Notes: generated by a model not told the origin, from the letters alone. A stretch of DNA of 64,000 nt from Peribacillus loiseleuriae (GCF_001183985.1 NZ_LFZW01000001.1:1457812-1521811), one strand, 5' to 3'; numbered from the stretch's first letter, positions 34,377 through 43,934 are shown. A program made the numbers and translations.

Positions 34377-35369
34377 GTGATTAGAACATGTGTCATAACG
34401 AAAGACAATGAGACGCTTTATAATGTAGAGCTTGATGAGTTAAATAAAATGGATGTAGCTTGGTATTGGGTTGATTTTGCTAACCCAACTGAAGAAGAAT
34501 CGTCATTATTATCGAGTACATTTCAATTTCATCCGTTAGCAATTGAAGATAGCTTAGATGATTTCAATCAGCGACCTAAGATTGATTTCTATGAAGATTA
34601 TGAATTTCTAGTGCTCCATGCCCTAAATAAAGATAATCTAAAAGCAATAGAGCTTAATATGTTTATTAGCGAGAAATTTATTGTTACCTTCCATAAAGAG
34701 GACATCAGGGAGCTTGAGACGGTTTGGGATTTAATGAATCGAAACTGCTCAATGAGAAAAGGACCATTTTTCCTCATGCACGGTTTGATTGATAAATTAG
34801 TTGATGAGTACTTCCCGCTAGTTTATCGAATTGAAGAAGAACTGAACTGGATAGAAGATAACACAAAAAATGAAACAATAGCTGAGTTAATTGAGCGGTT
34901 ATTTGACTTGAGAGCTGAAATGTCAACTTTGAGAAAAACCATTTTGCCTATGCGGGATATGCTGTATCGGATGAATTATTCGGATCGTTTGAGTTATTTG
35001 AAAGAGCGGCATTTATACTTTAATGATGTACATGATCATTTACTTAAACTGGTGGAGATGCTTGAATCATATCGAGATTTTTCTTCCGATATCCGTGACA
35101 GTTACTTGTCCGTAAATTCCAATAGTTTAAACACGAGTATGATGACATTGGCCGTTATAACAACAATTTTTATGCCCTTGACGTTTATTGCCGGGATTTA
35201 TGGAATGAACTTCAATCATATGCCAGAGCTCCATTGGCACTACGGTTATTATGCGGTAATAGGAATCATGGCCTTGATTGCTGTTTTGATGTGCGGTTTA
35301 TTTATAAAAAAAGGCTGGCTTCCTATGATGAAATTTAGAAGGAAAAATAAGCATCGCCGAAATGATTGA
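34377..35369 (+). CDS. CorA family magnesium transporter
   Basis: 330 residues from GTG 34377 (AAGGATGG five bases upstream); ATG 34368 touches the site. Long cytoplasmic N-domain, then two C-terminal membrane segments with the CorA signature YGMNF in between (IAGIYGMNFNHMPEL) and a basic tail (KFRRKNKHRRND). Family role: pentameric Mg2+ (or other divalent ion) channel. Single gene unit. Confidence 0.9.
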   Translation: MIRTCVITKDNETLYNVELDELNKMDVAWYWVDFANPTEEESSLLSSTFQFHPLAIEDSLDDFNQRPKIDFYEDYEFLVLHALNKDNLKAIELNMFISEKFIVTFHKEDIRELETVWDLMNRNCSMRKGPFFLMHGLIDKLVDEYFPLVYRIEEELNWIEDNTKNETIAELIERLFDLRAEMSTLRKTILPMRDMLYRMNYSDRLSYLKERHLYFNDVHDHLLKLVEMLESYRDFSSDIRDSYLSVNSNSLNTSMMTLAVITTIFMPLTFIAGIYGMNFNHMPELHWHYGYYAVIGIMALIAVLMCGLFIKKGWLPMMKFRRKNKHRRND

Positions 35370-35554
35370 GTGAACAAGTATATATTGAATATTTTTCTTT
35401 TTTATCAATTTATCTTAAGAAATCTTTATTTTTACCGAATCAATAAGTATAAGTCACTTTTTTAACATATAGGCTAATTTCACTAAAATATCTTATAAGA
35501 CGAATCTAAAACATGATATATTTTAGAAAGAAAGATAAAGGAAGGACGAATAAA

Positions 35555-36460
35555 ATGGACCAAACAAAAGGTATTCTGCTTGAGAGTGGTACAAATGAAT
35601 TAGAAATCGTTGAATTTGGAATAGGAACAAATAAATTTGGCATTAATGTAATTAAAGTAAAAGAGATTATAAATCCAGTCCCCATTACATATGTACCACA
35701 TGCACACAAGAATGTGGAAGGAATCATAGAGCTCAGAAGCGAAATTCTACCAGTCGTTGATGTAGCAAAGGCACTTGGTTTTCCGCCATCGGAAAAACCG
35801 AAGGATGATAAATTTATCGTTGCCGAATTTAATCAGCAGAAGATTGTTTTTCATGTACATACTGTAACACAAATACACCGAATTTCTTGGAAGCAAATTG
35901 AAAAGCCTTCTGACATGTATCAAGGTCTTGAAGGTCAAATTATCGGGGTCATTAAACTTAATGGAGAAATGCTATTACTTCTGGATTTTGAGAAAATCGT
36001 TGTGGATATCAATCCTGAATCTGGAATTAGTCTTCAACAAGTGAAAAAGCTTGGAAAGAGAGAGAGATCCAATAAGAAGCTTGTAGTTGCCGAAGATTCA
36101 CCACTTCTTAGAAAGCTCCTTCATGATACCTTATCAGAAGCAGGCTACGAATTCCTCGAATTCTTCGAAAATGGCGAAGATGCCTTAAACTATTTAGAAA
36201 GCATCATTCAATCGGGGAAAGAACTTACAGAGGAAGTTCAGCTTGTGATTACGGATGTAGAAATGCCGCAAATGGACGGTCTTCATTTTACAAAGCGAAT
36301 GAAGGCAGATAATGACTTAGGCAAGCTACCTGTCATTATTTTCTCTTCATTAATTACGGATGATTTACGCCATAAGGGAAATATGGTTGGCGCGGACGCA
36401 CAAGTAAGTAAGCCAGAAATTGCCGAACTTATTCGATTGATTGACGAGCATATACTTTAA
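35555..36460 (+). CDS. cheV: Chemotaxis protein CheV
   Basis: 301 residues from ATG 35555 (AAAGGAAGGAC upstream). N-terminal CheW domain (about 15-160) and C-terminal response-regulator domain (about 175-300) with phosphorylatable Asp in 'LVITDVEMPQMDG' and the conserved Lys in 'AQVSKPEI'. It couples receptors to CheA and adapts signalling by phosphorylation. Presence indicates a motile organism. Terminator follows at 36462-36482. Confidence 0.95.
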   Translation: MDQTKGILLESGTNELEIVEFGIGTNKFGINVIKVKEIINPVPITYVPHAHKNVEGIIELRSEILPVVDVAKALGFPPSEKPKDDKFIVAEFNQQKIVFHVHTVTQIHRISWKQIEKPSDMYQGLEGQIIGVIKLNGEMLLLLDFEKIVVDINPESGISLQQVKKLGKRERSNKKLVVAEDSPLLRKLLHDTLSEAGYEFLEFFENGEDALNYLESIIQSGKELTEEVQLVITDVEMPQMDGLHFTKRMKADNDLGKLPVIIFSSLITDDLRHKGNMVGADAQVSKPEIAELIRLIDEHIL

Positions 36461-36485
36461 AGAAAGACAAGTCTTTCTTTAAAGC
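36458..36485 (+). terminator. Terminator after cheV
   Basis: TTTAAAGAAAGA and TCTTTCTTTAAAG self-complementary arms around CAAG; a further pair GGCTGACT / AGTCAGCC lies at 36491-36532. Confidence 0.5.
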
Positions 36486-36490
36486 GGAAA

Positions 36491-36540
36491 TAGGCTGACT
36501 AAACAGGTATATGATTGCCTGTAAGTCAGCCTATTATTTT
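36491..36540. terminator. Bidirectional terminator between cheV and ykyB
   Basis: AATAGGCTGACT and AGTCAGCCTATT arms, 12 base pairs, followed by ATTTT; serves the convergent genes. Confidence 0.7.
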
Positions 36541-36590
36541 GCGGATATTTCATATTGATGGACAGGAATTGCTTCATGATTGCGGTCCAA

Positions 36591-37094
36591 TTAAAGTTTG
36601 AAACCTTTCCCTAAAAATGAAGAAGGAAATGTATTTTGAAAAGCAGAGTTTGTTTTACTTCGCTCCTGATGGCGAGGTCTGCCAGCTTGCTCACGTGGTT
36701 TTGGTTCGCTCGCATTGCCGATATACGCATGCAAAATCTTCTTTGCTCGTGATAAGGATAATGCAGCTTTAGGATTACGAACCGATGATGATCGGCTTCC
36801 TAAGTGAGGGAGTTTTTTTAAATCCTCTCTTGAAGGTGGGAGGTGGAAAATATATTCACCACATTCGACAATTACATCAGATTGTTGCGCTGAATATCTT
36901 GGATTATCGGAAAAATGGAGTCCTAACTTTTTCGCTTTCCCTTCAGTAAGTAATTTATTAAGAGAAAGTCGCTTTAATTCGTATAAAGTTTTTGGTTCTG
37001 GGGCTGTTTTTGCGTGCTTATTCACGACAAAGATTGCTTGGGCAAGACTGTTGACTGTATTCATAGAGGAAGGCTCCCCTTTTATGTCATTCAT
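36591..37094 (-). CDS. ykyB: YkyB family protein
   Basis: 167 residues. Contains the family core 'AIFVVNKHAKTAPEPKTLYELK', 'GLHFSDNPRYSAQQSDVIVECGEYIFHLPP' and 'LPHLG' seen in B. subtilis YkyB, which also neighbours cheV. C-terminus is basic and variable. Function unknown. Strong AAAGGAGT site before the ATG. Confidence 0.88.
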   Translation of the reverse strand: MNDIKGEPSSMNTVNSLAQAIFVVNKHAKTAPEPKTLYELKRLSLNKLLTEGKAKKLGLHFSDNPRYSAQQSDVIVECGEYIFHLPPSREDLKKLPHLGSRSSSVRNPKAALSLSRAKKILHAYIGNASEPKPREQAGRPRHQERSKTNSAFQNTFPSSFLGKGFKL

Positions 37095-37293
37095 AAATAA
37101 ACTCCTTTCCTAATATGGTCTTGCATACAGTTCTCATTATACCATTTTCAAATTTGAAAGGAAGTAAAAGAGAGATAAGACAAAACTTTTTATTGGGATT
37201 TTTCGAAAGCAAAAAATGATACGGATAGTTGCTTACTTCGTATATAGTAAATAAAAAGAAGAGGTATGAAATCTCCCTCTTCTCGTTTAATCT

Positions 37294-37617
37294 TCATTTT
37301 GAGTATTGTGGAGACGTATAGATATTTATATTTTCCGATACTCCTGCCTGGGCTCCGAAGCTTTGGGGATATGCCTGATATCCAGGGTAGCCTTGATATG
37401 GATTGTTTGGTGGATAAGGATAAGGATACGGATAAGGAGCTGGGGACGGATACGGAAGATAATATGGTCGATTGTTAAAAAGTAATGATCCAGTAGCAAG
37501 ACCTGCAACACCCCCTACCACGAATGGCAGCAGAAATGGAAAAAAACGCTCGTCTTGACCATTTCGCGATGGAACGGCTGGATAGTATTGATATGCTGGG
37601 AAGTCATAAGGTTGCAT
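37294..37617 (-). CDS. Pro/Tyr-rich small protein, possible spore-associated
   Basis: 107 residues. A hydrophobic Gly/Ala segment (FLLPFVVGGVAGLATGSLLF, about 28-47) is followed by a Pro-Tyr repeat region (PYPYPYPYPPNNPYQGYPGY) and a short tail. Similar Pro/Tyr-rich glycine-zipper proteins occur in spore coats of bacilli. GGAGAGAAC site before the ATG. Function not assigned. Confidence 0.6.
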   Translation of the reverse strand: MQPYDFPAYQYYPAVPSRNGQDERFFPFLLPFVVGGVAGLATGSLLFNNRPYYLPYPSPAPYPYPYPYPPNNPYQGYPGYQAYPQSFGAQAGVSENINIYTSPQYSK

Positions 37618-37900
37618 GGGGTTCTCTCCTTTCTCTCATTATTGTATGGTTGTTTTTCAATTTGGAGCCTGTATCAGACTGTTTTTCATTGGCTTGCGTG
37701 CGTTTTATTAGCTACTTCTATTATCTTGTACATAAAAGGAGCGGTTGGAATAAAAAGTTTATGTTCTGCTCTGAGTCTACTAATGGTATAATATTTGCAA
37801 TAGACACTTTGTTTTTTTAACTAAGAAGTACCAGGCACACTTATGGATAGAATGCCAGATAAGTTAGTTAGCTGTTGTTCTGTAAGGCATATCTGGCATA

Positions 37901-38767
37901 TTATTTTTCATTAGACTGTAATTCATATAAAGTTATTTCTGGGCGAGCAAGGAAGCGATAAGGGAGTCTTGTAGTTCCTAGCCCTCGATTCACGTATAGG
38001 GTTAAGTTTTCAAGCTCGTACATTCCTTCTATATATTTTTTTCCGAAGGGAGGCGTCACAAGGGCGCCAGCAAAAGGAATTTGAATTTGTCCAGCGTGGC
38101 TGTGGCCGCTCATTTGATATTGTACTGGGTAATCTTTTGCGAAATCAGCAAGATCGGGTGCATGTGATAAAAGGATGGTATAAGCTTGTTCTGGAACACC
38201 TAATAGGGCCTTATTTATGTTTGGAGATCCAAGCATGGCATCATCAATTCCAGCAACATATATTTTATCTCCGTTTAATAAGGAAATTGCAGCATGTCTG
38301 TTTTTTAATAAAGTGAAACCTGAAAGCCCCATGATCTGGTCATATATTTTAGAACCATACCCTCCGTGATCATGATTGCCGTATATACTGAATTTCCCTA
38401 AGGGAGCTTGAATGTTTTGTAGCAGTGGAATAATTTCGGAATGATGCGGATATTTATTTGGCTCATCCATTAAATCACCAGTGAAAAAAACAACATCTGG
38501 AGAGAATGTCTGTATTTTCGATAATACAGCCTGCAAATCTTTTAACTGAAATTGAAAACCTAAATGAGTATCACTAAATTGAACAATCTTCATGCCGTTA
38601 AAACCTTTTGGGATGAGTGGATGCTGAATCATTATTTCATTGAATTCAATCCATTTAGGTTCGATATCATGAACATAATATCTACCGCCTACTCCTGCTC
38701 CCATTAGAGTTAATATGGTACCTACTGTTTTTTTTAGAAAAGATCTTCTTGTCATATTATTATTCAT
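37901..38767 (-). CDS. ykuE: YkuE-like Tat-exported metallophosphoesterase
   Basis: 288 residues from ATG 38767. Twin-arginine signal TRRSFLKK followed by a hydrophobic segment directs export of the folded protein. Calcineurin-type metal motifs in order: FSDTHLG, TGDLMD, GNHDHGG, LSHAPD and GHSHAGQ. B. subtilis YkuE is a Tat substrate located in the wall. Start chosen so the RR motif sits about seven residues in. Confidence 0.9.
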   Translation of the reverse strand: MNNNMTRRSFLKKTVGTILTLMGAGVGGRYYVHDIEPKWIEFNEIMIQHPLIPKGFNGMKIVQFSDTHLGFQFQLKDLQAVLSKIQTFSPDVVFFTGDLMDEPNKYPHHSEIIPLLQNIQAPLGKFSIYGNHDHGGYGSKIYDQIMGLSGFTLLKNRHAAISLLNGDKIYVAGIDDAMLGSPNINKALLGVPEQAYTILLSHAPDLADFAKDYPVQYQMSGHSHAGQIQIPFAGALVTPPFGKKYIEGMYELENLTLYVNRGLGTTRLPYRFLARPEITLYELQSNEK

Positions 38768-38861
38768 TCGTATCAACCTATCTACTTAAATGTCACTTCC
38801 TTATACTACCAAACAATATGTATAAAAAGAAGTATATATTATATTTTAAAATAAAAGTTTT

Positions 38862-38900
38862 TTAGTGAGCTTTATTAATTAACACAAGCTGGCTCACTAA
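38862..38900. repeat. Perfect 9-bp inverted repeat in intergenic gap
   Basis: TTAGTGAGC and GCTCACTAA arms with a 21-base loop, preceded by T- and A-rich runs; possible terminator or operator. Nothing else is recognised in 38768-39136. Confidence 0.4.
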
Positions 38901-39136
38901 TGCCAAATAACCTCCATAAAGGAAGTTAAAGACGTGACTTCGCGAGTGAAGAGAACATTTGCTTGTCTGGGGGCTTGTTGAGAGTAGGACATACAGGCCT
39001 GTTCTTAGCTGTTTCTCCTATTTACAGGGCGCTTGCACTTTGAAATTATGACTTACAAGCGTAAAGTTGCATTTGTAATCTTTTCAAATAGAGGAAAAGT
39101 CTATTGGTTATGGAACATTTTTTGGGGGTAACACGC

Positions 39137-40993
39137 ATGACACAACCAATGTTGGTAACATTTATCATACTTGTCTGCACATTTGCACTTATCATACAAG
39201 GAAAATTACGTGCAGATTTAGTAGCGCTTATATCACTTGTGACACTTGGGCTGACCGGTATTCTAAATTTGGAAGAGGTTCTTTCTGGATTTTCAAATCC
39301 GGTTGTCATTATGATTGGATCTCTATACGTCGTTGGAGCAGGAATTTCACTGTCCGGACTTGCTGATAAAATTGTAAGCCAATTAAACCAACGCAAAAAA
39401 GGCAGTGAAGCTAGGATGCTTATTTATGTAATGGCTACTGCGGGAATACTAGGTTCCTTGTTAAGCAGTACGGCGATTGTTGCCTTGATGCTTCCAATCG
39501 TGACAAGCATGGCTTTAAAGAATAAGAAAAGTCCATCCAGGCTCCTGCTTCCACTAGCTTATGCTAGCGGGCTTGGTGGTATGTTAACAATGATCGGTAC
39601 AACGCCTAATATAGTAGTTAGTGAGATATTACGGACAAATGAATACGCAAATTTAACTTTCTTTGATTTTACGCCTATCGGAATTGTGGCCCTTCTTTCA
39701 GGTTTAATTTTTATGCTCACTATAGGGAAAAGGCTTCTTCCGAATCGATTTATTTCCTTGAATAATAGTGGTAAGGGTTTATCTGTAAGTGAATTGGCTG
39801 GAATGTATAAAGTTTACGATCGCTTACATTATCTCTATATTCCATCGGACTCTGACATTGTTGGAGAACGTTTATCTGAACTAAGGCTGCCGGTTGATTA
39901 TGGAATTACTGTTATTGAAGTTAAAAGAAAAACAAGAGATAAACAGCGTTCAATCTTAACGAAACCTCAGATTTTTTCAGCGAAAGCAGAAGAAGTGCTT
40001 CATCCAGAAGATATTATTTTAGTCTTTGGTGAAGATGATGCAGTAATGCGGTTTGCAGATGACTTTGAATTGGAAATGAGATCTTTTCAACAGGAAGAGA
40101 TCAAAAAACATTTTCTTAGCAGTAAATTCGGGTTAACAGAAGTGCTGATCATGCCTCATTCTGATTATGAGAATCAATCCTTGCAAAATATCCATTTTCG
40201 TGAAAAATATCAATGCAGTGTATTAGCGATTAATCGAAAAGGAGAATATATCCAATCAGAATTAGGGACTGAACAATTAAGACCCGGAGATGCGCTTCTT
40301 ATTCATGGCGAATGGGGAAATATTGAAAGGGTGTCTGCTGATTTGCAAGATGTACTAGTTGTAGGTAGTGTATCGATTGAGACAGAGCCTGAGGTGTCTA
40401 AAAATAAAGCTCTTATAGCCGCTGGTATTACCTTGCTTATGGTAATTATGCTATCTAATGATTTGATTTCTCCTACGTTGTCGATGTCTATGGCAGCTTT
40501 GCTGATGATTGTAACAGGTTGTCTTCGATCAATAGAGGAGGCCTATCAAAGAATGAACTGGGAGTCCGTTATTTTCATTGGTGCCAACATTCCTCTCGCA
40601 CTTGCACTTGAAAAGACGGGTGGAATACTTTTGATTAGTTCGATATTAGAAAATGTAATCAATTGGGCAGGCCCTTATGGATTATTAGGCATCTTATATT
40701 TACTGACAATGCTGATGAGCTTTTTTATTCCAAATGGGGCTGTAGCAATCATCGTTGCACCTATTGCTTATACACTTGCTGAAAACCTGCACTATAGTCC
40801 ACTTCCCGTGTTAATCTGTGTAGCAGTTGCAGCAAGCATGGCATTCTCATCACCATCTGTATCACCATCAAATGCACTTGTGATGACTGCTGGGGAATAC
40901 ACGCAAAAGGATTTTGCGGTGATTGGTATTCTATTACAACTCTTCATTGGTGTAATCATGATTTTTGCCATTCCTTTCTTTTTTCCATTTTAA
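39137..40993 (+). CDS. SLC13 family permease with RCK-C domains
   Basis: 618 residues from ATG 39137 (TGGGGGT upstream). Two blocks of membrane segments (about 5-205 and 440-618) flank a cytoplasmic region with two TrkA_C/RCK-C-like domains (about 225-310 and 325-425: 'GERLSELRLPVDYGITVIEV', 'HPEDIILVFGE'). Motifs 'SSTAIVALMLPIVTSMAL' and 'PNGAVAIIVAPIAYTLAE' fit the ion-transporter superfamily. Probably anion (sulfate or dicarboxylate) uptake; substrate not deducible. Confidence 0.85.
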   Translation: MTQPMLVTFIILVCTFALIIQGKLRADLVALISLVTLGLTGILNLEEVLSGFSNPVVIMIGSLYVVGAGISLSGLADKIVSQLNQRKKGSEARMLIYVMATAGILGSLLSSTAIVALMLPIVTSMALKNKKSPSRLLLPLAYASGLGGMLTMIGTTPNIVVSEILRTNEYANLTFFDFTPIGIVALLSGLIFMLTIGKRLLPNRFISLNNSGKGLSVSELAGMYKVYDRLHYLYIPSDSDIVGERLSELRLPVDYGITVIEVKRKTRDKQRSILTKPQIFSAKAEEVLHPEDIILVFGEDDAVMRFADDFELEMRSFQQEEIKKHFLSSKFGLTEVLIMPHSDYENQSLQNIHFREKYQCSVLAINRKGEYIQSELGTEQLRPGDALLIHGEWGNIERVSADLQDVLVVGSVSIETEPEVSKNKALIAAGITLLMVIMLSNDLISPTLSMSMAALLMIVTGCLRSIEEAYQRMNWESVIFIGANIPLALALEKTGGILLISSILENVINWAGPYGLLGILYLLTMLMSFFIPNGAVAIIVAPIAYTLAENLHYSPLPVLICVAVAASMAFSSPSVSPSNALVMTAGEYTQKDFAVIGILLQLFIGVIMIFAIPFFFPF

Positions 40994-41107
40994 AATCATT
41001 GGGATGAGTCATTACATAAAGGGGGGGAAATCAAGAATCGATGTCCCAAATGTGCGCTAAAATGCTATATAGGAAGGTGAAACCCCGCAGATGGCATGCG
41101 GGGTTCA

Positions 41108-41347
41108 TTAGTCGTTGATGGAAAGAGCTATCTTCATTTTTTCAATTTCAAATCCAATAATCGCTTCTCCGTTAATGATGACTGTTGGAGTCGAATAGGA
41201 ACCGTATTTTTTAGTTAATTCTCTCATTGCTGAAGCATCTGCTTTGATATCTTTTTCTTGAAACGAAATATTATATTCGTTAAAAAACATTTTGACGATA
41301 GTACAAGGTGGGCAGTCTGGTTGTGTAAATAGCGTAACTTTATTCAT
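41108..41347 (-). CDS. Glutaredoxin-like thiol protein
   Basis: 79 residues, one thioredoxin-fold domain with redox motif CPPC at about 12-15 and the cis-proline segment 'YGSYSTPTVIING'. NrdH/glutaredoxin-type. The CPPC motif differs from the common CPYC. GGAGGAT before the ATG. Soluble, probably reduces protein disulfides. Confidence 0.85.
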   Translation of the reverse strand: MNKVTLFTQPDCPPCTIVKMFFNEYNISFQEKDIKADASAMRELTKKYGSYSTPTVIINGEAIIGFEIEKMKIALSIND

Positions 41348-41456
41348 TTTTATCCTCCGATATATACTTGGTAAAATTTCAAAAGAAACAAAAAGATTTT
41401 CAATTCATTTTAGAATACTTAGTATTATTACTTAGATTAATGCTATTTTGAACTAT

Positions 41457-41830
41457 CCCTGACTTAGCTAACGCTTGAAGTGGGGGATTCCTACGAGCAC
41501 CCGTGTATCCACCAGTTATTGAGTAGGCTCTACCCGTAGTCCCTACGGTGAAGGCACAAAATATCGTGTACATTGGACTCCCACATTCTACTTTACTTGG
41601 TTATCGCTACTTCGAACGCTGTGGGACGCTTAGAACATTGAAGATTTTATGTGACAGACGTTTTTTTCTGTCACAATCGTATATCTTGGGTTTTCAAAGA
41701 ACAACTTACAGGAACATTGTACCATAGGAACAAGTGTTTCTCTACGCAAAAAGTCGATTTATCTTCCACTTATTTTTTTGCTATGCCTTGCACAAAATTG
41801 AAGTGGGAGTCTTCTCGACCAAAATGATGA
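41457..41830 (-). mobile_element. IS200/IS605-like remnant without transposase, probable structured RNA
   Basis: On the minus strand the left end has AAGACTCCCACTTCAATTTT and the right end GTAGGAATCCCCCACTTC followed by AAGCGTTAGCTAAGTCAGGG, a terminal hairpin of the IS605/IS1341 kind. Between them is no ORF but an extended -10 promoter (ATGGTACAATG, near 41720), a strong hairpin (TGTGACAG / CTGTCACA) and further paired segments ('CCGTAGGGACTACGG'). The right part resembles the non-coding RNA region at the 3' end of tnpB genes. Assignment by remembered pattern; not searched. Confidence 0.5.
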
Positions 41831-42076
41831 AAAAATATTCAAAATTGAATAGCGAAACGTCTTTTGAGAAAAAATAACTATATTTTCGACATTTTTTTTA
41901 AAGTTTTTATATACAAAATTAATCTGTTATTCTATGCTTTTATTAGGACCAGAAAAGGATGAAGAATGACGTGTTTGATGAAAAATTCTGAAATTAATTC
42001 GTTCTGGTTTTTGGATAGATTTTTATGTTATAGTGAAACCTATTGGAAAGGTTTTATACTAGAAAGGAGTGGGAGT

Positions 42077-42316
42077 ATGTCTCAATTACAAGGCATTCTT
42101 ACTAGATTGAAAAATCTTCAGGAGCAAGCACAGGAAACTGAATCTGCTCAGCGTTTTTTTGAAATAGATGGTGTTTTAAAATGTCAGGTTACATATTTCA
42201 GTAAAACGGAGATGTTTGAGTTAGAAGTTTTTAATGAAAAAAGCAAATCCTCTAAATATCAATTTGACAATGTTGATATGATTACAATTGAAATTTTTGA
42301 TCTTTTGCAATCATAA
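42077..42316 (+). CDS. ykuJ: YkuJ family protein
   Basis: 79 residues from ATG 42077 (AAAGGAGTGGGAG upstream); the longer frame from 41966 has no site. 'MSQLQGILTRLKNLQEQAQE' and 'RFFEIDGVLKCQVTYF' match B. subtilis YkuJ, a small alpha/beta protein of unknown function in the yku cluster. Same neighbours as in B. subtilis (ykuJ, ykzF, ykuL, ccpC). Confidence 0.88.
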   Translation: MSQLQGILTRLKNLQEQAQETESAQRFFEIDGVLKCQVTYFSKTEMFELEVFNEKSKSSKYQFDNVDMITIEIFDLLQS

Positions 42317-42334
42317 TCAGATTGCAAAACATAA

Positions 42335-42369
42335 TAAAGGTCGATGGCATAAGCTGTCGGCTTTTTTTG
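42335..42369 (+). terminator. Terminator after ykuJ
   Basis: GTCGATGGCATAAGCTGTCGGC followed by TTTTTTTG; stem from GCCGAC-type pairing with GTCGA(T)GGC. Confidence 0.4.
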
Positions 42370-42483
42370 TCTTACAGAAATATGGAATTTTAAAAAAACG
42401 GATAAATGTACTTTTGCGATTTTCAGTTTGAACGCATGAAATCTAGTTGAATTTTGCATTCTAAATAAATGGAGGGATAAGAA

Positions 42484-42630
42484 TTGGAAAAGCCAACTGT
42501 AATATGTCCGCAATGTAAAAGAAAAAATGAAATGAGTAAAGTATTAACAGCGCAGTCTAATCAAAACGTCATTTACGAGTGTCCCGAGTGTGGGTGTATG
42601 GTAAGAAATATCGAAACGAGTAAGGGCTGA
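42484..42630 (+). CDS. Small zinc-ribbon protein (YkzF position)
   Basis: 48 residues from TTG 42484, with GGAGGGATAA upstream. Two CxxC knuckles, CPQC and CPEC(G)C, about 22 residues apart form a zinc ribbon. Its place between ykuJ and the darB-like gene corresponds to ykzF in B. subtilis, but identity beyond that cannot be shown. Function unknown. Confidence 0.65.
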   Translation: MEKPTVICPQCKRKNEMSKVLTAQSNQNVIYECPECGCMVRNIETSKG

Positions 42631-42639
42631 CATAAGAAC

Positions 42640-42893
42640 TCTCATTTATCCCACTCTTAACCGGAGTAAGACCCACCACTGTGCTCTTCAGCGCTTTAGT
42701 TGAGGCCCATAGCATAATGTTTGGGTCTCACAGACGAAAGACTAAAGGACATGGTGTGCTTAGTCTATGATTCATTGAACCTTAGTTCGTGTTGGTGATG
42801 GTCGAAACGAAATCGAAGAACTTAGCAATAGTAGAACGGGACTACCCATCAGTGGGAGGTGAGGAAACCCCCACTGATAGAAGTTTTACTTTA
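42640..42893 (+). mobile_element. Non-coding hairpin-ended element, copy A
   Basis: Ends with AGAACGGGACTACCCATCAG, then GTGGG...CCCACTGATAGAAGTTTTACTTTAT: a strong terminal hairpin plus conserved tail shared with elements at 43565 and 58700. Upstream 'GGGTCTCACAGACGAA' block is shared with the 58700 copy. No ORF. Looks like an IS200/IS605-type right end or a transposon-derived structured RNA. Confidence 0.5.
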
Positions 42894-42981
42894 TAGGTCA
42901 ATTCAAGAAGAAAGATTCCTTTACCTATGTTACACTAGAGGTATATACGAAATTATGACTTATTAGGTAAGGGGTTTTGAC

Positions 42982-43425
42982 ATGATCGGTACTCACGATG
43001 GGAACTTACTGGAGTTAAATGTGAAAGACTTGATGATTCCTTCTGAATGTGTTGCTCACGTTCAGATTGCCAATAATCTAGAGCACACGCTTCTTGTTTT
43101 GACAAAGAGCGGGTATACAGCCATCCCTGTGTTAGATCCTACGTATAAGCTACATGGTCTGATAAGTACACCAGTCATCCTCGACTCTATCTTAGGGATG
43201 CAACGGATTGAATTTGAAAAGTTGGAGAATAAAAAGGTTTCTGAAATTATGAATAAAAATATTCCTCGACTTCATGTTGAAGAAAAAATGGATAAAGGGC
43301 TTGAGCTCTTAATTGATCAACCTTTTGTATGTGTTCAAAATGATGAGGGAATTTTTGAAGGAATTCTAACAAGAAGAGCTATTTTGAAAGAAATATATAA
43401 AGGTCCAGCATCTCCGTCTAAATAA
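42982..43425 (+). CDS. darB: CBS-domain protein DarB (YkuL)
   Basis: 147 residues, two CBS motifs (about 10-65 and 75-135: 'VKDLMIPSECVAHVQIANNLEHTLLVL', 'VSEIMNKNIPRLHVEEKMDKGLELL'). B. subtilis DarB binds c-di-AMP and regulates Rel and pyruvate carboxylase; the assignment here rests on size, domain layout and location before ccpC. AAGGGG site before the ATG and a perfect terminator after the stop. Confidence 0.85.
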   Translation: MIGTHDGNLLELNVKDLMIPSECVAHVQIANNLEHTLLVLTKSGYTAIPVLDPTYKLHGLISTPVILDSILGMQRIEFEKLENKKVSEIMNKNIPRLHVEEKMDKGLELLIDQPFVCVQNDEGIFEGILTRRAILKEIYKGPASPSK

Positions 43426-43426
43426 A

Positions 43427-43454
43427 AATAAGCCCCCTTTGGGGGCTTATTTTT
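43427..43454 (+). terminator. Strong terminator after darB
   Basis: AATAAGCCCCC-TTT-GGGGGCTTATT followed by TTT: 11 base pairs. Confidence 0.9.
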
Positions 43455-43477
43455 AACCCGTTTTAACGGGAGATAAC

Positions 43478-43560
43478 ACGAGGATGTTCCAAATGGGTTT
43501 ATCCAACTGTTACTTACACCTCATTTAAATGGTATGTAGTAGTTATGAGTCTGGTCCTTT
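43478..43560. repeat. Dispersed inverted-repeat element, truncated copy R7
   Basis: Begins ACGAGGATGTTCCAAA and contains TTACTTACACCTCATTTAAA and TATGTAGTAGTTATGAGTC as in R1 and inverted R5, but lacks the far end; the hairpin-ended element B abuts it. Confidence 0.6.
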
Positions 43561-43564
43561 ACTT

Positions 43565-43863
43565 ATTCATCAACTAAAAGGCCCCGACTTCTTGCTACAG
43601 CTAGAAAGATGGTTATTAGCGATCCTACTTGGTGAGTTGAGCAGTCGTATCGCTATTTGGAGTAAATCCTGATTGGTCAGATACAGTGAAATTTACCGAT
43701 GTGTGAGCAAAGGTTCAGCTAGGTAAGGAGAATGCTACATTTCACGTAGGAAGGCCTAAGAAGTGGGTCACATGGACGAAGTGGCAGCGATAAAGGCGAA
43801 ACTAGTACGAGATTAACCATCAGTAGGGATGCAGAACAATCTTTTGGAAGTTTTACTTTATAT
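43565..43863 (+). mobile_element. Non-coding hairpin-ended element, degenerate copy B
   Basis: 3' part reads ACGAGATTAACCATCAGTAG, then an eroded hairpin and GGAAGTTTTACTTTAT, the tail shared with copies A and C. The segment 'CATGGACGAAGTGGCAGC' before it may be the eroded end of a transposase frame (MDEVAAIKAKLVRD then stop). Boundaries at the left end are uncertain. Confidence 0.45.
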
Positions 43864-43934
43864 GGAGATTATTAAATGATACTATGGTTTCATATTTATC
43901 TGGTATAAGAAAAACGAATCAAGGTGTTGAAAAT

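Noticed and set aside
37524-37820. Plus-strand frames over the Pro/Tyr-rich gene and beyond
   Set aside because: They are opposite-strand shadows of the minus-strand gene at 37294-37617 followed by AT-rich sequence without start signals.
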